From assembly GCA_965267425.1 (NCBI GenBank), contig OZ253959.1, positions 1,612,001 through 1,676,000 on the forward strand: a stretch of DNA of 64,000 nt, read 5' to 3'. The stretch is from G965267425 sp965267425. Lineage in GTDB: Bacteria > Bacteroidota > Bacteroidia > Flavobacteriales_E > Vicingaceae. This document shows positions 51,544 through 60,867 of the stretch, one piece after another (the first letter of the stretch is position 1; every line of letters starts with the position of its first letter). Below the pieces are notes generated by a model. It did not search any database and was not told where the DNA came from. It saw only the letters and a list, made by a program, of their open reading frames with translations. Made by a program: the position numbers and the translations under genes.

Positions 51544-53199
51544 TTAAGTTGTAAGAAGCACTTTGGCGTTACTCATTGCTTCTTCCGTTAATTCTTCACC
51601 GCTCAGCATTTTGGCAATCTCCTCTACTCTTTCTTCTTGATTTAACCGAACAAGCCGGGTGACGGTTTGACTATCCGTAGATTCTTTCAATACCTTCAAA
51701 TGATCATTTCCTTTTCCAGCCATTTGAGGCAAGTGCGTAATGGCAATGACCTGTGTTCCTGAAGCTATTTGTTTCAACATTTGAGCAGTTTTATCTGCCA
51801 CCTCTCCTGAAACGCCTGTGTCAATTTCATCAAATATCAGGGTGGGCAAACTCACAGCATTGGCAATCATTGATTTCAATGACAATACAATACGTGACAA
51901 TTCTCCTCCCGATGCTACTTTCTCCAATGGTTGTAAGGCATTGCCTTTGTTGGCTGAAAATAAAAACTGCATGGTATCAATGGCATCTTTAGCAGGTTCT
52001 ACTGCTGGTTGCCATTGGATATCAAACCCGGCATCCGGGATACCCAATAGTTGCAATTTTTCTGTGATCTCTTGAATCATTGATTCCGAAGCTCGTTTGC
52101 GCGAAGCATTTAATTCTTCTCCCAATTGAGTCAATCGTTCTTTTTGGGCGCTTATTTCATGTTCAAGCCGATTAATTTCTTCTTCAAGAAATTCAGTATT
52201 GCCTGCTTGACCTTGCATTTGATACGCGATGTCAATGAGATCTTTTTCGGAACTCACATTGTGTTTTTGCAACAAACGATTGATTAGGTTGAGTCTGTCT
52301 TGCAATACCTCCAGACGCTGTGGATCGAATGAAATATCGTCTTTGTGCGTTTCAATGGTTTGGCTTAAATCACTTAATTCAATGTGTAAACTTTGAATAC
52401 GTTCCGCGTGTTCTTTGAGGGATTCGTCAATGTTCGCTGCATCTTGCATAGCCTCGGCAGCTCTCATAATCAATTCATTCGCGGCTTGCTCCTGACCTGA
52501 CATTAACTCATAGGCCTTGTATAAGTTGGCTTTCAACTCTTCACTATGAGACATCTTCTTCCACTCCAATTCCAAATCTTCAAGCTCACCGTCTACAATT
52601 TTAGCTTCATTTAATTCATTCAGTTGAAAAAGCAAGTAGTCACTTTGTTGATTGGCATTGGCTAACTGCTCACGCTTGTCTTCCAATTCTTTCAGAAGAT
52701 CTTTGTAAATAACATACTGTCTGTTGTATGTTTTACATTCTTCAAGTGTTCCAGCCTTGCTGTCCAATGTTCGAATTTGAAAAGCACGTTCAGAAACAGT
52801 GAGTGTGGCATGCTGAGTATGCAAATCAATCAATTTGCTCAAAAGTAGTTTCAGATCATGTAATGTAACAGGTGTATCATTCACAAATGCCCTTGACTTA
52901 CCGGAAGGAATAATTTCACGACGAATGATCGTATGCTCTTCATAATCCAGATCATGATCTATGAAGAAGCTTTTTAAATTATTGCCCGATACGTCAAAAA
53001 CACCTTCCACGATGCATTTCTTTTCTTTATCCCTCAGCACTTTAAAGTCAGCTCGTTCTCCAAGTATCAAGGAAAGCCCCCCAAGTATAATCGATTTTCC
53101 AGCTCCTGTCTCACCTGTAATCACAGTAAAGCCATCCGAAAAATCGATTTTCAGGTGATCAATGAGTGCATAATTCTGAATATTTAATTCCAGGAGCAT
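51544..53199 (-). CDS. recN: DNA repair protein RecN
   Basis: A 551-residue SMC-like ATPase. Walker A GETGAGKS is at 29-36, long coiled coils run from about 155 to 365, the signature motif is in VASGGELSRIVLSLKSM, and Walker B is LIFDEIDTGVSG. The length matches RecN. It helps bring DNA ends or sister chromatids together in double-strand break repair. It lies 40 bases after the DUF4835/porD gene and is transcribed with it; the same neighbourhood is familiar from other Bacteroidota. Confidence 0.95.
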   Translation of the reverse strand: MLLELNIQNYALIDHLKIDFSDGFTVITGETGAGKSIILGGLSLILGERADFKVLRDKEKKCIVEGVFDVSGNNLKSFFIDHDLDYEEHTIIRREIIPSGKSRAFVNDTPVTLHDLKLLLSKLIDLHTQHATLTVSERAFQIRTLDSKAGTLEECKTYNRQYVIYKDLLKELEDKREQLANANQQSDYLLFQLNELNEAKIVDGELEDLELEWKKMSHSEELKANLYKAYELMSGQEQAANELIMRAAEAMQDAANIDESLKEHAERIQSLHIELSDLSQTIETHKDDISFDPQRLEVLQDRLNLINRLLQKHNVSSEKDLIDIAYQMQGQAGNTEFLEEEINRLEHEISAQKERLTQLGEELNASRKRASESMIQEITEKLQLLGIPDAGFDIQWQPAVEPAKDAIDTMQFLFSANKGNALQPLEKVASGGELSRIVLSLKSMIANAVSLPTLIFDEIDTGVSGEVADKTAQMLKQIASGTQVIAITHLPQMAGKGNDHLKVLKESTDSQTVTRLVRLNQEERVEEIAKMLSGEELTEEAMSNAKVLLTT

Positions 53200-53239
53200 C
53201 TTTGCCGTTTAAGAGATAAAAATAATCGCTCCTTTGAAA

Positions 53240-54142
53240 CTACCTATCATTCTTACCTATATTTTGGTATTTTGAAGTATTTCCAGGATCAATTTTGGTC
53301 AATAGATTCTTGATATTGTTTTGTTCGGCAGGCAATGCCTCAGACATCAAGTGGACCACTTCGTCCGACTTTGCATTAAAAAATACTTGCATAATAAATG
53401 ACGATGGTCTTGAATTGTGAATAGGTTCTAATTTTTGCAATGAAATGATGATCTGCTTACGTCCTTGTTCAATGTTTTGAGACAACATATCAAATCCATT
53501 TCGATGGTAATTGTATTGACACTCTCGTAATGGCGCGAAAAAGTCATTCAGAATATTTTCAACCATCCAATAGCGGGTTTTATCGCCATCAAAGGCTTTC
53601 CATCCGTTGAGTCCGGATATTTGAGCATTATTTACAATTTTTTGAGCGTTCTGAAAATGAACAGTCCCTCCTTTCATGGCATAGCTATCGTAATCAAAAC
53701 CAATTATCATGTAGGCGTAAAATCCAAGAACACTTGTCAAATCTGACATATGACTATTCACATTAAAGTCCAGTGGTGCATATTCCAGGTATTGAAAGTC
53801 AAAGTCTTCATCAAAATGATTAAAAGTGGTAGAGTAATAGGATGAATTGTATACCGGTCTTCTAGCACTGATTTGAATGGTTGCTTTAAACTGATCCGTT
53901 GAAACCCTTTCCGTAACATTGATAAATATGCTACATTCTATTCGCTCCTCAGGCTTGTATACATCTGAAGTCCACCTTCTGTTGTTCATGAATTCAAAGA
54001 CTGCGCGTTCCAATGTCTTAAAAACTCGCTTTTCCGAACCTTCAACTTGTGTATCATTGACTTTAACAACACAGTTCAGTTCTTGTGCTACAATGGCAGA
54101 AGAAGTTAAAATCAAACACAATAATAGCCGGAGGAATTTCAT
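53240..54142 (-). CDS. porD: DUF4835 family protein (PorD-type T9SS-linked)
   Basis: A 300-residue protein with a signal peptide (1-19, ending VAQ) and the conserved start ELNCVVKVNDTQVEG of DUF4835. Further family features are ALERAVFEFMNNRRWTSD-like, LTSVLGFYAYMIIGFDYDSYA and NISGLNGWKAFD-type segments. This family is named PorD and linked to type IX secretion in some annotation systems; the exact role is unclear to me. Context supports it: it overlaps coaBC by four bases and precedes recN, the usual Bacteroidota order. It should be periplasmic. Confidence 0.85.
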   Translation of the reverse strand: MKFLRLLLCLILTSSAIVAQELNCVVKVNDTQVEGSEKRVFKTLERAVFEFMNNRRWTSDVYKPEERIECSIFINVTERVSTDQFKATIQISARRPVYNSSYYSTTFNHFDEDFDFQYLEYAPLDFNVNSHMSDLTSVLGFYAYMIIGFDYDSYAMKGGTVHFQNAQKIVNNAQISGLNGWKAFDGDKTRYWMVENILNDFFAPLRECQYNYHRNGFDMLSQNIEQGRKQIIISLQKLEPIHNSRPSSFIMQVFFNAKSDEVVHLMSEALPAEQNNIKNLLTKIDPGNTSKYQNIGKNDR

Positions 54143-55341
54143 TTCTTAAGGATAATTTGCTGGATTAAATTAAGAATATCTACAGCGACTTCTCTTTTTG
54201 TTTTTAAATTATATGTCAGCGTCTCTGCGTCCTTTTGGATAACGGTTATTTTATTAGTATCGTGTCCGAATCCTGCACCTCTGTCATTCAATGAGTTAAG
54301 AACAATCATGTCCAGATTTTTCTTGGCTAACTTATCCTGAGCATTTTTTAATTCGTCATTTGTTTCTAAGGCAAAACCAACATGAATTTTAGAAGGCGAT
54401 TTTTTTGCTCCCAATTCTTTGAGAATATCTTTAGTGGCTTTTAATGTCAAATTGAGTTGAGCATCTTTCTTTTTAATTTTTTGATCGGTTGGATTCTCGG
54501 GTGTAAAGTCTGCCACTGCAGCAGACATAATTACAATATCATTTGCATCATAATTTGAAATGCAGGCTTCGTAAATATCTGCGGCACTTTCAACCGATAT
54601 AACATGTGCTCCTTCAGGCGGGGTTAATTTGGATGGGCCGCTGATAAGGGTCACTTCCGCACCCAGGTTTAATGCTTCCCGGGCAAGTTCATATCCCATT
54701 TTTCCAGACGATCGATTGCCAATAAATCTGACGGGATCAATAGGTTCATGAGTAGGTCCTGCAGTTACGAGGATCTTTTTATTATTCAAAGGCAGGCTCT
54801 TTTTTAAATCGGCCTCTATAAAAGCCATGATGTTTTCTGGTTCTGCCATTCTGCCTTCCCCTGATAATCCAGAGGCCAATTCACCGGATTCTGCAGGAAC
54901 AATAACATCACCTTTGACTTCCAATTGTTTTAAGTTGTTTTTTGTGGTGGAATGCTGGTACATTTCGAGATCCATGGCGGGTGCCACATAAACTTTCTTT
55001 CGTGCGGAGAGATAAACTGCCAACAGCAGATTATCGCAAATGCCTGTTGACATTTTTGCCAAGGTGTTGGCTGATGCAGGTGCAATGATCATTAAATCAC
55101 ACCATTCTGCCAATTCTACATGATTGTTCCACTCCCCGCTTTTAGGGTTGTAGTATTCACTGTAAACCGGTTTTCCTGAAAGTGTAGATAATGTTAGTGG
55201 TGTAATAAAATGCAAAGACGCCGGAGTCATAATAACTTGAACTTCGGCGCCTGATTTTTTTAAAAGCCTTGTGAGAAAAGCGGTTTTATAAGCGGCGATA
55301 CTTCCAGTAACGCCAATAATTACCTTTTTACCTTCCCACAT
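54139..55341 (-). CDS. coaBC: Bifunctional phosphopantothenoylcysteine decarboxylase/phosphopantothenate-cysteine ligase
   Basis: A 400-residue fusion. The N-terminal CoaC flavoprotein (1-180) has IIGVTGSIAAYK for FMN binding, the catalytic His in NNHVELAEW, and PAMDLEMY. The C-terminal CoaB ligase (about 185-400) has LVTAGPTHEPIDPVRFIGNRSSGKMG and the KIKKKD segment. It makes 4'-phosphopantetheine in coenzyme A synthesis. The reactive Cys of the CoaC lid loop (ACG in E. coli) is Ser here (LASGLSGEGRM), a change I believe is common in Bacteroidota. It starts two bases after the omega gene. Confidence 0.94.
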   Translation of the reverse strand: MWEGKKVIIGVTGSIAAYKTAFLTRLLKKSGAEVQVIMTPASLHFITPLTLSTLSGKPVYSEYYNPKSGEWNNHVELAEWCDLMIIAPASANTLAKMSTGICDNLLLAVYLSARKKVYVAPAMDLEMYQHSTTKNNLKQLEVKGDVIVPAESGELASGLSGEGRMAEPENIMAFIEADLKKSLPLNNKKILVTAGPTHEPIDPVRFIGNRSSGKMGYELAREALNLGAEVTLISGPSKLTPPEGAHVISVESAADIYEACISNYDANDIVIMSAAVADFTPENPTDQKIKKKDAQLNLTLKATKDILKELGAKKSPSKIHVGFALETNDELKNAQDKLAKKNLDMIVLNSLNDRGAGFGHDTNKITVIQKDAETLTYNLKTKREVAVDILNLIQQIILKK

Positions 55342-55343
55342 TC

Positions 55344-55670
55344 TTATTCATCCGTATTCTCTGGCTTTCTGAAATAAATTTTATCCCCAAGAAATTCGTC
55401 AATTGCGAATGCATTAGGTTTAGGAAGACTTTCATAAAATTTAGAGATCTCAATTTGCTCTCTATTTTCAAAAATCTCTTCAAGATTATCAGAACTTGAT
55501 GCAAATTCATTGATTTTAGCCGTCAGCTCTTCTTTCATTTCAGCACTGATCTGATTTGCTCGTTTTGAAATGACTGCAGCAGCCTCGTATACATTACCTG
55601 CAATTTCTTCCAATTCACTAATGTCCCTGGTTACGGTTGTTAGCTGCGCTTTTGATTTCTTAAAATTCAT
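55344..55670 (-). CDS. rpoZ: DNA-directed RNA polymerase omega subunit (Bacteroidota type)
   Basis: A 108-residue protein. The omega-like core is TVTRDISELEEIAGNVYEAAAVISKRANQIS, where the helix and ISKRANQI segment correspond to the RPB6/omega contact with the beta' subunit. It carries a longer C-terminal extension than in Proteobacteria. Omega helps assemble RNA polymerase. Its place between bamD (four-base overlap) and coaBC (two-base gap) is the conserved Bacteroidota arrangement and supports the call. Confidence 0.88.
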   Translation of the reverse strand: MNFKKSKAQLTTVTRDISELEEIAGNVYEAAAVISKRANQISAEMKEELTAKINEFASSSDNLEEIFENREQIEISKFYESLPKPNAFAIDEFLGDKIYFRKPENTDE

Positions 55671-56491
55671 TTTTCGGTAATTAATTGATAGAATTCTTCT
55701 TTGGTGCTCAGCAGTTTGGTATATAGATTTTCTGCTTCTGCTAAATACTCACTTTTATTAAAATTGTCGACAAAGTTATAATATGCATCGATAGCATTGT
55801 CCAATCTTTCCTCCTTTTTTTTCTCTACGCTGTTTATTGCCAACAGAAAACTACTTCTAAATATATAGTAAGTCATCTTTTCAGCATGTTCTGAAGTTGG
55901 ATAATCCTGAAGGAAATTGTTCATGGCCACAATGGCTGATTTGTAATCTTCTGTTTTGTAATACTGTAAAGCATTCTCTTTGGCTTTTTCTTCCAATTTA
56001 GCCTCCAATTCATTTTTCAACGTCTGTGCACTATCTTTTAATTGACTGTTTGGGTACAACGAAATAAATCTTCGAAAATCCGTTATGGCTTGATATGTAT
56101 TGGTTTGATCCAGAGAATACACTGGCGAATTACGATAGTTGCAATAGGCCGACATAAAACGAGTTTCTTCTACATATTTACTGTTTGGGAAAGTTCGGCT
56201 AAACTTACTGAAATGATAAGATGCCATGACATAGTCGGCGAGGTGATAATTACAATAACAATAATAGTAGTTCAACATTTCAGCCTGTTGGGTACCTCTC
56301 ATTAACGGCAGCAATTCTTCGAACAACGGATAGGCTTTAATGTAATCCTCTTTTTCGTAGTATTTCACAGCCATCTGGTATTTATACTCTACATCGGTAG
56401 ATTTCTGAACACGCTGGTATTCTGAACAAGACCAGGTGATCATCAAAGACAGCACTATGAAAATGTATGTTATGTTCTTTTTAAACATCAT
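55667..56491 (-). CDS. bamD: Outer membrane protein assembly factor BamD
   Basis: A 274-residue lipoprotein. The signal peptide ends in the lipobox TWSC (Cys22), and five TPR-like repeats follow, beginning YQMAVKYYEKEDYIKAYPLFEELLP and YYYCYCNYHLADYVMASYHFSKFSRTFPNSKY, the BamD pattern including the FPNSKYVEE motif. BamD is the essential lipoprotein of the BAM complex that folds outer-membrane beta-barrels. It leads the operon bamD-rpoZ-coaBC-porD-recN-fabI. Confidence 0.92.
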   Translation of the reverse strand: MMFKKNITYIFIVLSLMITWSCSEYQRVQKSTDVEYKYQMAVKYYEKEDYIKAYPLFEELLPLMRGTQQAEMLNYYYCYCNYHLADYVMASYHFSKFSRTFPNSKYVEETRFMSAYCNYRNSPVYSLDQTNTYQAITDFRRFISLYPNSQLKDSAQTLKNELEAKLEEKAKENALQYYKTEDYKSAIVAMNNFLQDYPTSEHAEKMTYYIFRSSFLLAINSVEKKKEERLDNAIDAYYNFVDNFNKSEYLAEAENLYTKLLSTKEEFYQLITEK

Positions 56492-56621
56492 GCAAATATA
56501 CCATATTAAACGCTCATATAAGCTTAAACGAAATGAATCGATATTTCTTATTCACACTTCTTATTGAATAAATTAAACCAACAAAACATTGATATTCACA
56601 ACAGGATGTGTATATTAAACA

Positions 56622-56652
56622 TTGGTATGCACTGATAAAAACGCTATTTTTG
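56622..56652 (+). promoter_or_regulatory. Promoter of the AOS-family PLP enzyme gene
   Basis: TTG at 56622-56624, a 20-base spacer and TATTTTTG at 56645-56652 fit the Bacteroidota promoter, about 25 bases before the ATG. Confidence 0.6.
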
Positions 56653-56677
56653 TCGAAAATTTAAAGGCTTAAAGGGA

Positions 56678-57922
56678 ATGAAAGATCTATTCGAGAAGTT
56701 GAAAATTAACAGAGGTCCTCTTGGACAATATTCACAAAAAGTTCATGGGTATTTTACTTTTCCAAAACTAGAAGGGCAAATAAGCAACCGAATGATGTTT
56801 AGAGGTGTTGAAAGGTTGCAGTGGAGTTTGAACAATTACCTTGCACTTGCCAATCATCCAGAGATTAGAAAGGCGGATATGGAAGCTGCTCAGGAATACG
56901 GTTTGGGATATCCAATGGGTGCAAGAATGATGTCTGGAAATACATCTTTTCATGAGCAGTTGGAAGCGGAATTGGCCAAATTTGAAAGCAAGGAAGATGC
57001 TATCCTTTTGAATTACGGATATCAAGGCATGTTATCTGCCATTGATGCGTTAGTTGATAGAAATGATGTGGTAGTATACGATGCTGAATCTCATGCTTGT
57101 ATTGTTGATGGTGTTCGGTTGCATCAAGGTAAACGTTTTGTTTACCAGCACAATAACATGGAAAACCTTGCCAAGCAATTAGAGCGAGCTACGAAAATGG
57201 TTCAGAAAACGGAGGGTTCTATCATGGTTATTACCGAAGGGGTTTTCGGAATGTCTGGAAATCAAGGTAGCCTTAAAGAAATCATTGCCTTAAAGGAAAA
57301 GTTCAATTTCCGTTTGTTTGTTGATGATGCTCATGGTTTTGGGACTATGGGCGAAACTGGAGCCGGCACAGGTGAAGCACAAGGTGTTCAGGATGGTGTA
57401 GACATCTATTTTGGAACATTTGCCAAATCCATGGCGAGTATTGGTGGATTCATTGCCAGTGAAGAACAAGTAATTGAATATTTGCGCTACAATATGCGTT
57501 CTCAGATTTTTGCCAAGGCCATTCCTATGCCTTTGGTACTTGGCGCGTTAAAACGTTTGGAATTATTGAAAACACGTCCTGAACTGAAAAATAAAATGTG
57601 GGAAATTGCCAATGCACTTCAATCAGGCCTTCGAAATGCTGGTTTTAATTTGGGTTCTTCTAATACTCAAGTAACTCCGGTATATCTGGATGGAAGTTTG
57701 GCTGAAGCAACCAACCTCATTTTTGACTTAAGAGAGAATTACAATCTCTTCTGTTCAATTGTGTTATATCCGGTAATACCTAAAGGTCAGATTATGTTGC
57801 GTCTCATACCTACTGCTATGCACACACTTGAAGATGTGGATTATACAGTTAAGGCCTTTATAGACGTCAAAGAGAAATTGACTGCAGGAAACTATATGAC
57901 TGACGCAATAGCGGCAGTCTAG
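56678..57922 (+). CDS. Alpha-oxoamine synthase family PLP enzyme (serine palmitoyltransferase-like)
   Basis: A 414-residue fold-type I PLP enzyme of the AOS group (KBL, AONS, SPT). The PLP lysine is in FGTFAKSMASIGGFIA, the cofactor Asp/His in FVDDAHGFG, and NYGYQGMLSAIDAL and the GYPMGARMMSGN substrate loop are typical. In Bacteroidota close relatives condense serine or cysteate with acyl-CoA to start sphingolipids or sulfonolipids; the choice cannot be made from sequence alone. It is a single gene with its own promoter and a GAAA-loop terminator, next to convergent dapA. Confidence 0.87.
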   Translation: MKDLFEKLKINRGPLGQYSQKVHGYFTFPKLEGQISNRMMFRGVERLQWSLNNYLALANHPEIRKADMEAAQEYGLGYPMGARMMSGNTSFHEQLEAELAKFESKEDAILLNYGYQGMLSAIDALVDRNDVVVYDAESHACIVDGVRLHQGKRFVYQHNNMENLAKQLERATKMVQKTEGSIMVITEGVFGMSGNQGSLKEIIALKEKFNFRLFVDDAHGFGTMGETGAGTGEAQGVQDGVDIYFGTFAKSMASIGGFIASEEQVIEYLRYNMRSQIFAKAIPMPLVLGALKRLELLKTRPELKNKMWEIANALQSGLRNAGFNLGSSNTQVTPVYLDGSLAEATNLIFDLRENYNLFCSIVLYPVIPKGQIMLRLIPTAMHTLEDVDYTVKAFIDVKEKLTAGNYMTDAIAAV

Positions 57923-57946
57923 GACAGGAAACTATCCAATTTTTTT
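57922..57946 (+). terminator. Terminator of the AOS-family gene
   Basis: GGACAG (57922-57927) pairs with CTATCC (57932-57937), one C-A mismatch, closed by a GAAA loop, then AATTTTTTT. The stem begins in the TAG stop codon. Confidence 0.55.
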
Positions 57947-58810
57947 ACAAAGAGTTGCAATGCGTTGGTAAAGATCGTTATCGATATTTACCAATGGCAA
58001 TCTCATGGTATCTCCTGTGATACCCAATATTTTCAATGCAGCTTTTACACCTCCGGGATTACCTTGCTCGAAAATGGCATTCATCATATCCAATAATGTG
58101 TAATGCAATTCATTGGCGGCAGCATAATTTCCATTAAGACATGCTCTTACAGCATCAGAGAATTGTTTTGGAAAGGCATTGGCTACCACGGAAATTACCC
58201 CATTCCCTCCTATTGACAGCATAGGAACCGTCAATATATCATCACCGGATATGACCAAAAAATCATCTGGTTTATGATGAATGATTTCCATGCATTGCGT
58301 GAGATCTCCTGAAGCTTCCTTAACAGCCATAATGTTTTGATGTTCGGATAGAGCCAGTGTGGTTTCCGCAACCATATTGGAACTTGTTCGCCCAGGAACA
58401 TTGTACAAGATCACTGGTACAGGACTTTTGTCCGCAACTTCTTGATAATGAGCAATAATTCCTTTTTGTGTCGGTTTGTTGTAATAAGGACTTACGGAAA
58501 GCAGAGCATCGATGTTTGCAAAATCTGCCTGACCGATTTCTTCAGTAACCGCTGTTGTATTGTTTCCCCCAATACCCAGCACCAATGGAACTCTTCCTGC
58601 AGAAGCTTCCGTGATGGTTTGTTGTACTACTGTCTTTTCTTCTTTGGTCAATGTGGCTGACTCACCTGTGGTTCCAAGAATAACGATGTATTCAACCCCA
58701 TTATCAATAATATGGTTGGTTAGCTTTTTTAAGGATTCAACATCCACGGAACCATTTTGGTTAAAAGGTGTAACAATGGCTACTCCTGTTCCTTTAAACT
58801 TGTTCAGCAT
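57932..58810 (-). CDS. dapA: 4-hydroxy-tetrahydrodipicolinate synthase
   Basis: A 292-residue DapA-type aldolase. Catalytic residues are visible as Thr47/Thr48 (GTTGES), Tyr136 and Arg141 (LYNVPGRTS) and the Schiff-base Lys164 (MAVKEASGDL). It condenses pyruvate with aspartate semialdehyde in the lysine and meso-diaminopimelate pathway needed for peptidoglycan. It overlaps the upstream unknown gene by 17 bases and so belongs to the recF-dciA-unknown-dapA unit. Confidence 0.94.
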   Translation of the reverse strand: MLNKFKGTGVAIVTPFNQNGSVDVESLKKLTNHIIDNGVEYIVILGTTGESATLTKEEKTVVQQTITEASAGRVPLVLGIGGNNTTAVTEEIGQADFANIDALLSVSPYYNKPTQKGIIAHYQEVADKSPVPVILYNVPGRTSSNMVAETTLALSEHQNIMAVKEASGDLTQCMEIIHHKPDDFLVISGDDILTVPMLSIGGNGVISVVANAFPKQFSDAVRACLNGNYAAANELHYTLLDMMNAIFEQGNPGGVKAALKILGITGDTMRLPLVNIDNDLYQRIATLCKKIG

Positions 58811-59369
58811 GCTTTGTAGGATTAATAATTTTTAGGTAATGTTTTAATTGAACAATTAAGAATTCAACCGTTTTATTTGACTCGATGTCAATGATTAGAT
58901 CTACGTGGCTGTTTACATTAGCCTTGCCTTGCCCAACTTTGTATTTGGCCTTTGACAATTTCGATAAGCAATCAATGGGGAATTCATTGTGAATGCTCAA
59001 ATCAATCAGTAAATCCATATCCCTATTGAGAAACTCATCTGACTTTGAGCAATTAGGCATGGATAGCCAATTGAGGTTTTTTAAATTGAAGTATTTGTCA
59101 TTCAACTGATCATTGAGCATTTGATTAGGGTCTTTACTATTGATAAATCCCAATGAATACACTTGTTTTCGTTCTTCTTTCAGGTACTTCAGAAATTTAA
59201 TAACGGTCTGGTAACTATTACGGTCGGTAGCATTGTAAATGACTCCAACCGTGCGCGCCTGGTCCAATCCAATGACTGATTTAGTTCTCTGCAGCTTATT
59301 TACCCGCTGATTTAAAGCCATTTGACCTATTCGCTCTCTCCATTTATTCCAGACCATCATTCCAAACAA
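58794..59369 (-). CDS. Conserved protein of unknown function between dciA and dapA
   Basis: A 191-residue soluble protein. The middle has ARTVGVIYNATDRNSYQTVIKFLKYLKEERKQVYSLGFIN, a Rossmann-like strand-loop-helix that could bind a nucleotide or another protein. The second half includes DLLIDLSIHNEFPIDCLSKLSKAKYKVGQG and then DLIIDIESN, a repeated D-L-I-I-D pattern. I recall such proteins next to dapA in Flavobacteriales (DUF6913-type) but have no function for it. Tight packing suggests co-transcription with dapA. Confidence 0.78.
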   Translation of the reverse strand: MFGMMVWNKWRERIGQMALNQRVNKLQRTKSVIGLDQARTVGVIYNATDRNSYQTVIKFLKYLKEERKQVYSLGFINSKDPNQMLNDQLNDKYFNLKNLNWLSMPNCSKSDEFLNRDMDLLIDLSIHNEFPIDCLSKLSKAKYKVGQGKANVNSHVDLIIDIESNKTVEFLIVQLKHYLKIINPTKHAEQV

Positions 59370-59382
59370 TTACTGCTTCACA

Positions 59383-59676
59383 TTATTTAACAACAATCTC
59401 ACGGATAATATTTTTATTTAATTTTTTGTTCACTTGCTGAATAATTTCAGTTTTGGTGTACTGCATGGTATCTCTCAACGCTGCAGAATCTAATTTCAAG
59501 TAAACTACTCCTTTGTAAAATTTCATATCCACGGTGTGATGAATCACAATTTCACCCACTACTTCTTCCCATACTTTGTATAACCTTACTTCGTCAACTT
59601 TGTAATTGAGTCGGTAGGCATCAAGCAATTCGTGCAATGCTTGTTTCAGCGGTTTGCTTTCTCCACGAATTTTCAT
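59383..59676 (-). CDS. DciA/DUF721 family protein
   Basis: A 97-residue protein of the DUF721 family: SKPLKQALHELLDAYRLNYKVDEVRLYKVWEEVVG is the helical N-terminus, VYLKLDSAALRDTMQYTKTEIIQQVNKKL the KH-like part. In other bacteria DciA loads the replicative helicase DnaB, replacing DnaC. It overlaps recF by four bases, as often seen for DUF721 genes near replication and repair genes. The shorter length is normal in Bacteroidota. Confidence 0.87.
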   Translation of the reverse strand: MKIRGESKPLKQALHELLDAYRLNYKVDEVRLYKVWEEVVGEIVIHHTVDMKFYKGVVYLKLDSAALRDTMQYTKTEIIQQVNKKLNKNIIREIVVK

Positions 59677-60776
59677 GATGCTAAGTTACCGTTTTCAATA
59701 TGGAAAACATTGGGTTTCATTCCCAAATTATTCAACAGCTCTGGACTGCGTTGTTGATTGGTGTCTGTTAAAAACAACTGACCAAACTGATCGGATTTCA
59801 TCATATTCATCAAAGCGGACACCCTATTTTTATCTAATTTATCATAGATGTCATCCAATAACACCAAAGGAGCGTGCTGAAGTTTGTTATTGATCAAATT
59901 GGCTTGAGCTAGTTTTAAGCTCAAAACATAACTTTTTACCTGGCCTTGCGATGAAAATTTTCTGACGGACATGTCATTGATGGTAAAATCTAGATCATCT
60001 TTGTGTATACCAACGGTCGTAAACCCGGTCATTCTATCTTTTGAATTGCTTTCCTGCAATAATTGGTGATAGTCGTTCTGTGAAAGTTGAGAGACGTATT
60101 GCAATTGAACGCTTTCTTTGTTTTCTGTCAGTTCTGTGTAAGTGGATTGAAACAGTGGCGTAAACTCCTGAATAAACTGCTGACGAGTAGAATGAATCTC
60201 AACGCCAAATTTAATCAGCCCATCATCCCAAATCTCCAGACTTTCAGCACTGTAAGATCCAGACTCTCTAAACGATTTAAGCAATGCGTTTCGTTGTTGT
60301 AAGGTTCTATTGTATTGAATGATGTTTTGCAAATAATTTTTATCGTATTGCGAAATAATGCCATCTAAAAATTTCCGTCTGATGTCACTTCCCTCTGTAA
60401 CCAATGTTGTGTCCATGGGTGAAATAAAAACCAATGGAATCAATCCTATATGATCTGCCAGACGCTCATATTCTTTACTATTCCGTTTCATTACCTTTCT
60501 CTTTCCTGATTCAACTACACACAGGAAATTTTCATCTTTTCCATTGAAATGATAAGTTCCTTTAATGGAAAATCCTGATTCACCAATCTTAACATTATTG
60601 ACGTCCTGGGCATGTGAAAAACTTTTGCAAAAAGACAGGTAATAAATAGCATCTAAAATGTTTGTTTTACCCATGCCATTGTTACCCACAAAACAATTGG
60701 CTTCCTTAGACAATTCAAGCTCTGTATGTGAGTAGTTTTTGAAGTTTAAAAGAGACAGCTTTTTCAGGTAAATCAT
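59673..60776 (-). CDS. recF: DNA replication and repair protein RecF
   Basis: A 367-residue SMC-like ATPase from the ATG at 60776; an upstream in-frame start (60893) would overlap the divergent TPR gene and add 39 atypical residues. Walker A is GNNGMGKTN (31-39), the signature region FSSQGQVKSYVLSLKLAQ and Walker B PLVLLDDIYDKLD. It loads RecA at single-strand gaps with RecO and RecR. It leads the unit recF-dciA-unknown-dapA. Confidence 0.94.
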   Translation of the reverse strand: MIYLKKLSLLNFKNYSHTELELSKEANCFVGNNGMGKTNILDAIYYLSFCKSFSHAQDVNNVKIGESGFSIKGTYHFNGKDENFLCVVESGKRKVMKRNSKEYERLADHIGLIPLVFISPMDTTLVTEGSDIRRKFLDGIISQYDKNYLQNIIQYNRTLQQRNALLKSFRESGSYSAESLEIWDDGLIKFGVEIHSTRQQFIQEFTPLFQSTYTELTENKESVQLQYVSQLSQNDYHQLLQESNSKDRMTGFTTVGIHKDDLDFTINDMSVRKFSSQGQVKSYVLSLKLAQANLINNKLQHAPLVLLDDIYDKLDKNRVSALMNMMKSDQFGQLFLTDTNQQRSPELLNNLGMKPNVFHIENGNLAS

Positions 60777-60815
60777 GCCACAAAAATAGCAAAGTAGGAG
60801 TTTGTTCTCAGGTAG

Positions 60816-60846
60816 TTGAGCAAATATTAAAAAATAGCTACTTTTG
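60816..60846 (+). promoter_or_regulatory. Promoter of the TPR-ribH operon
   Basis: TTG at 60816-60818, a 20-base spacer and TACTTTTG at 60839-60846 match the Bacteroidota consensus; the start codon follows at 60868. It lies in the recF divergent region. Confidence 0.65.
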
Positions 60847-60867
60847 CGTTCGCTAATTGATGAAGTT

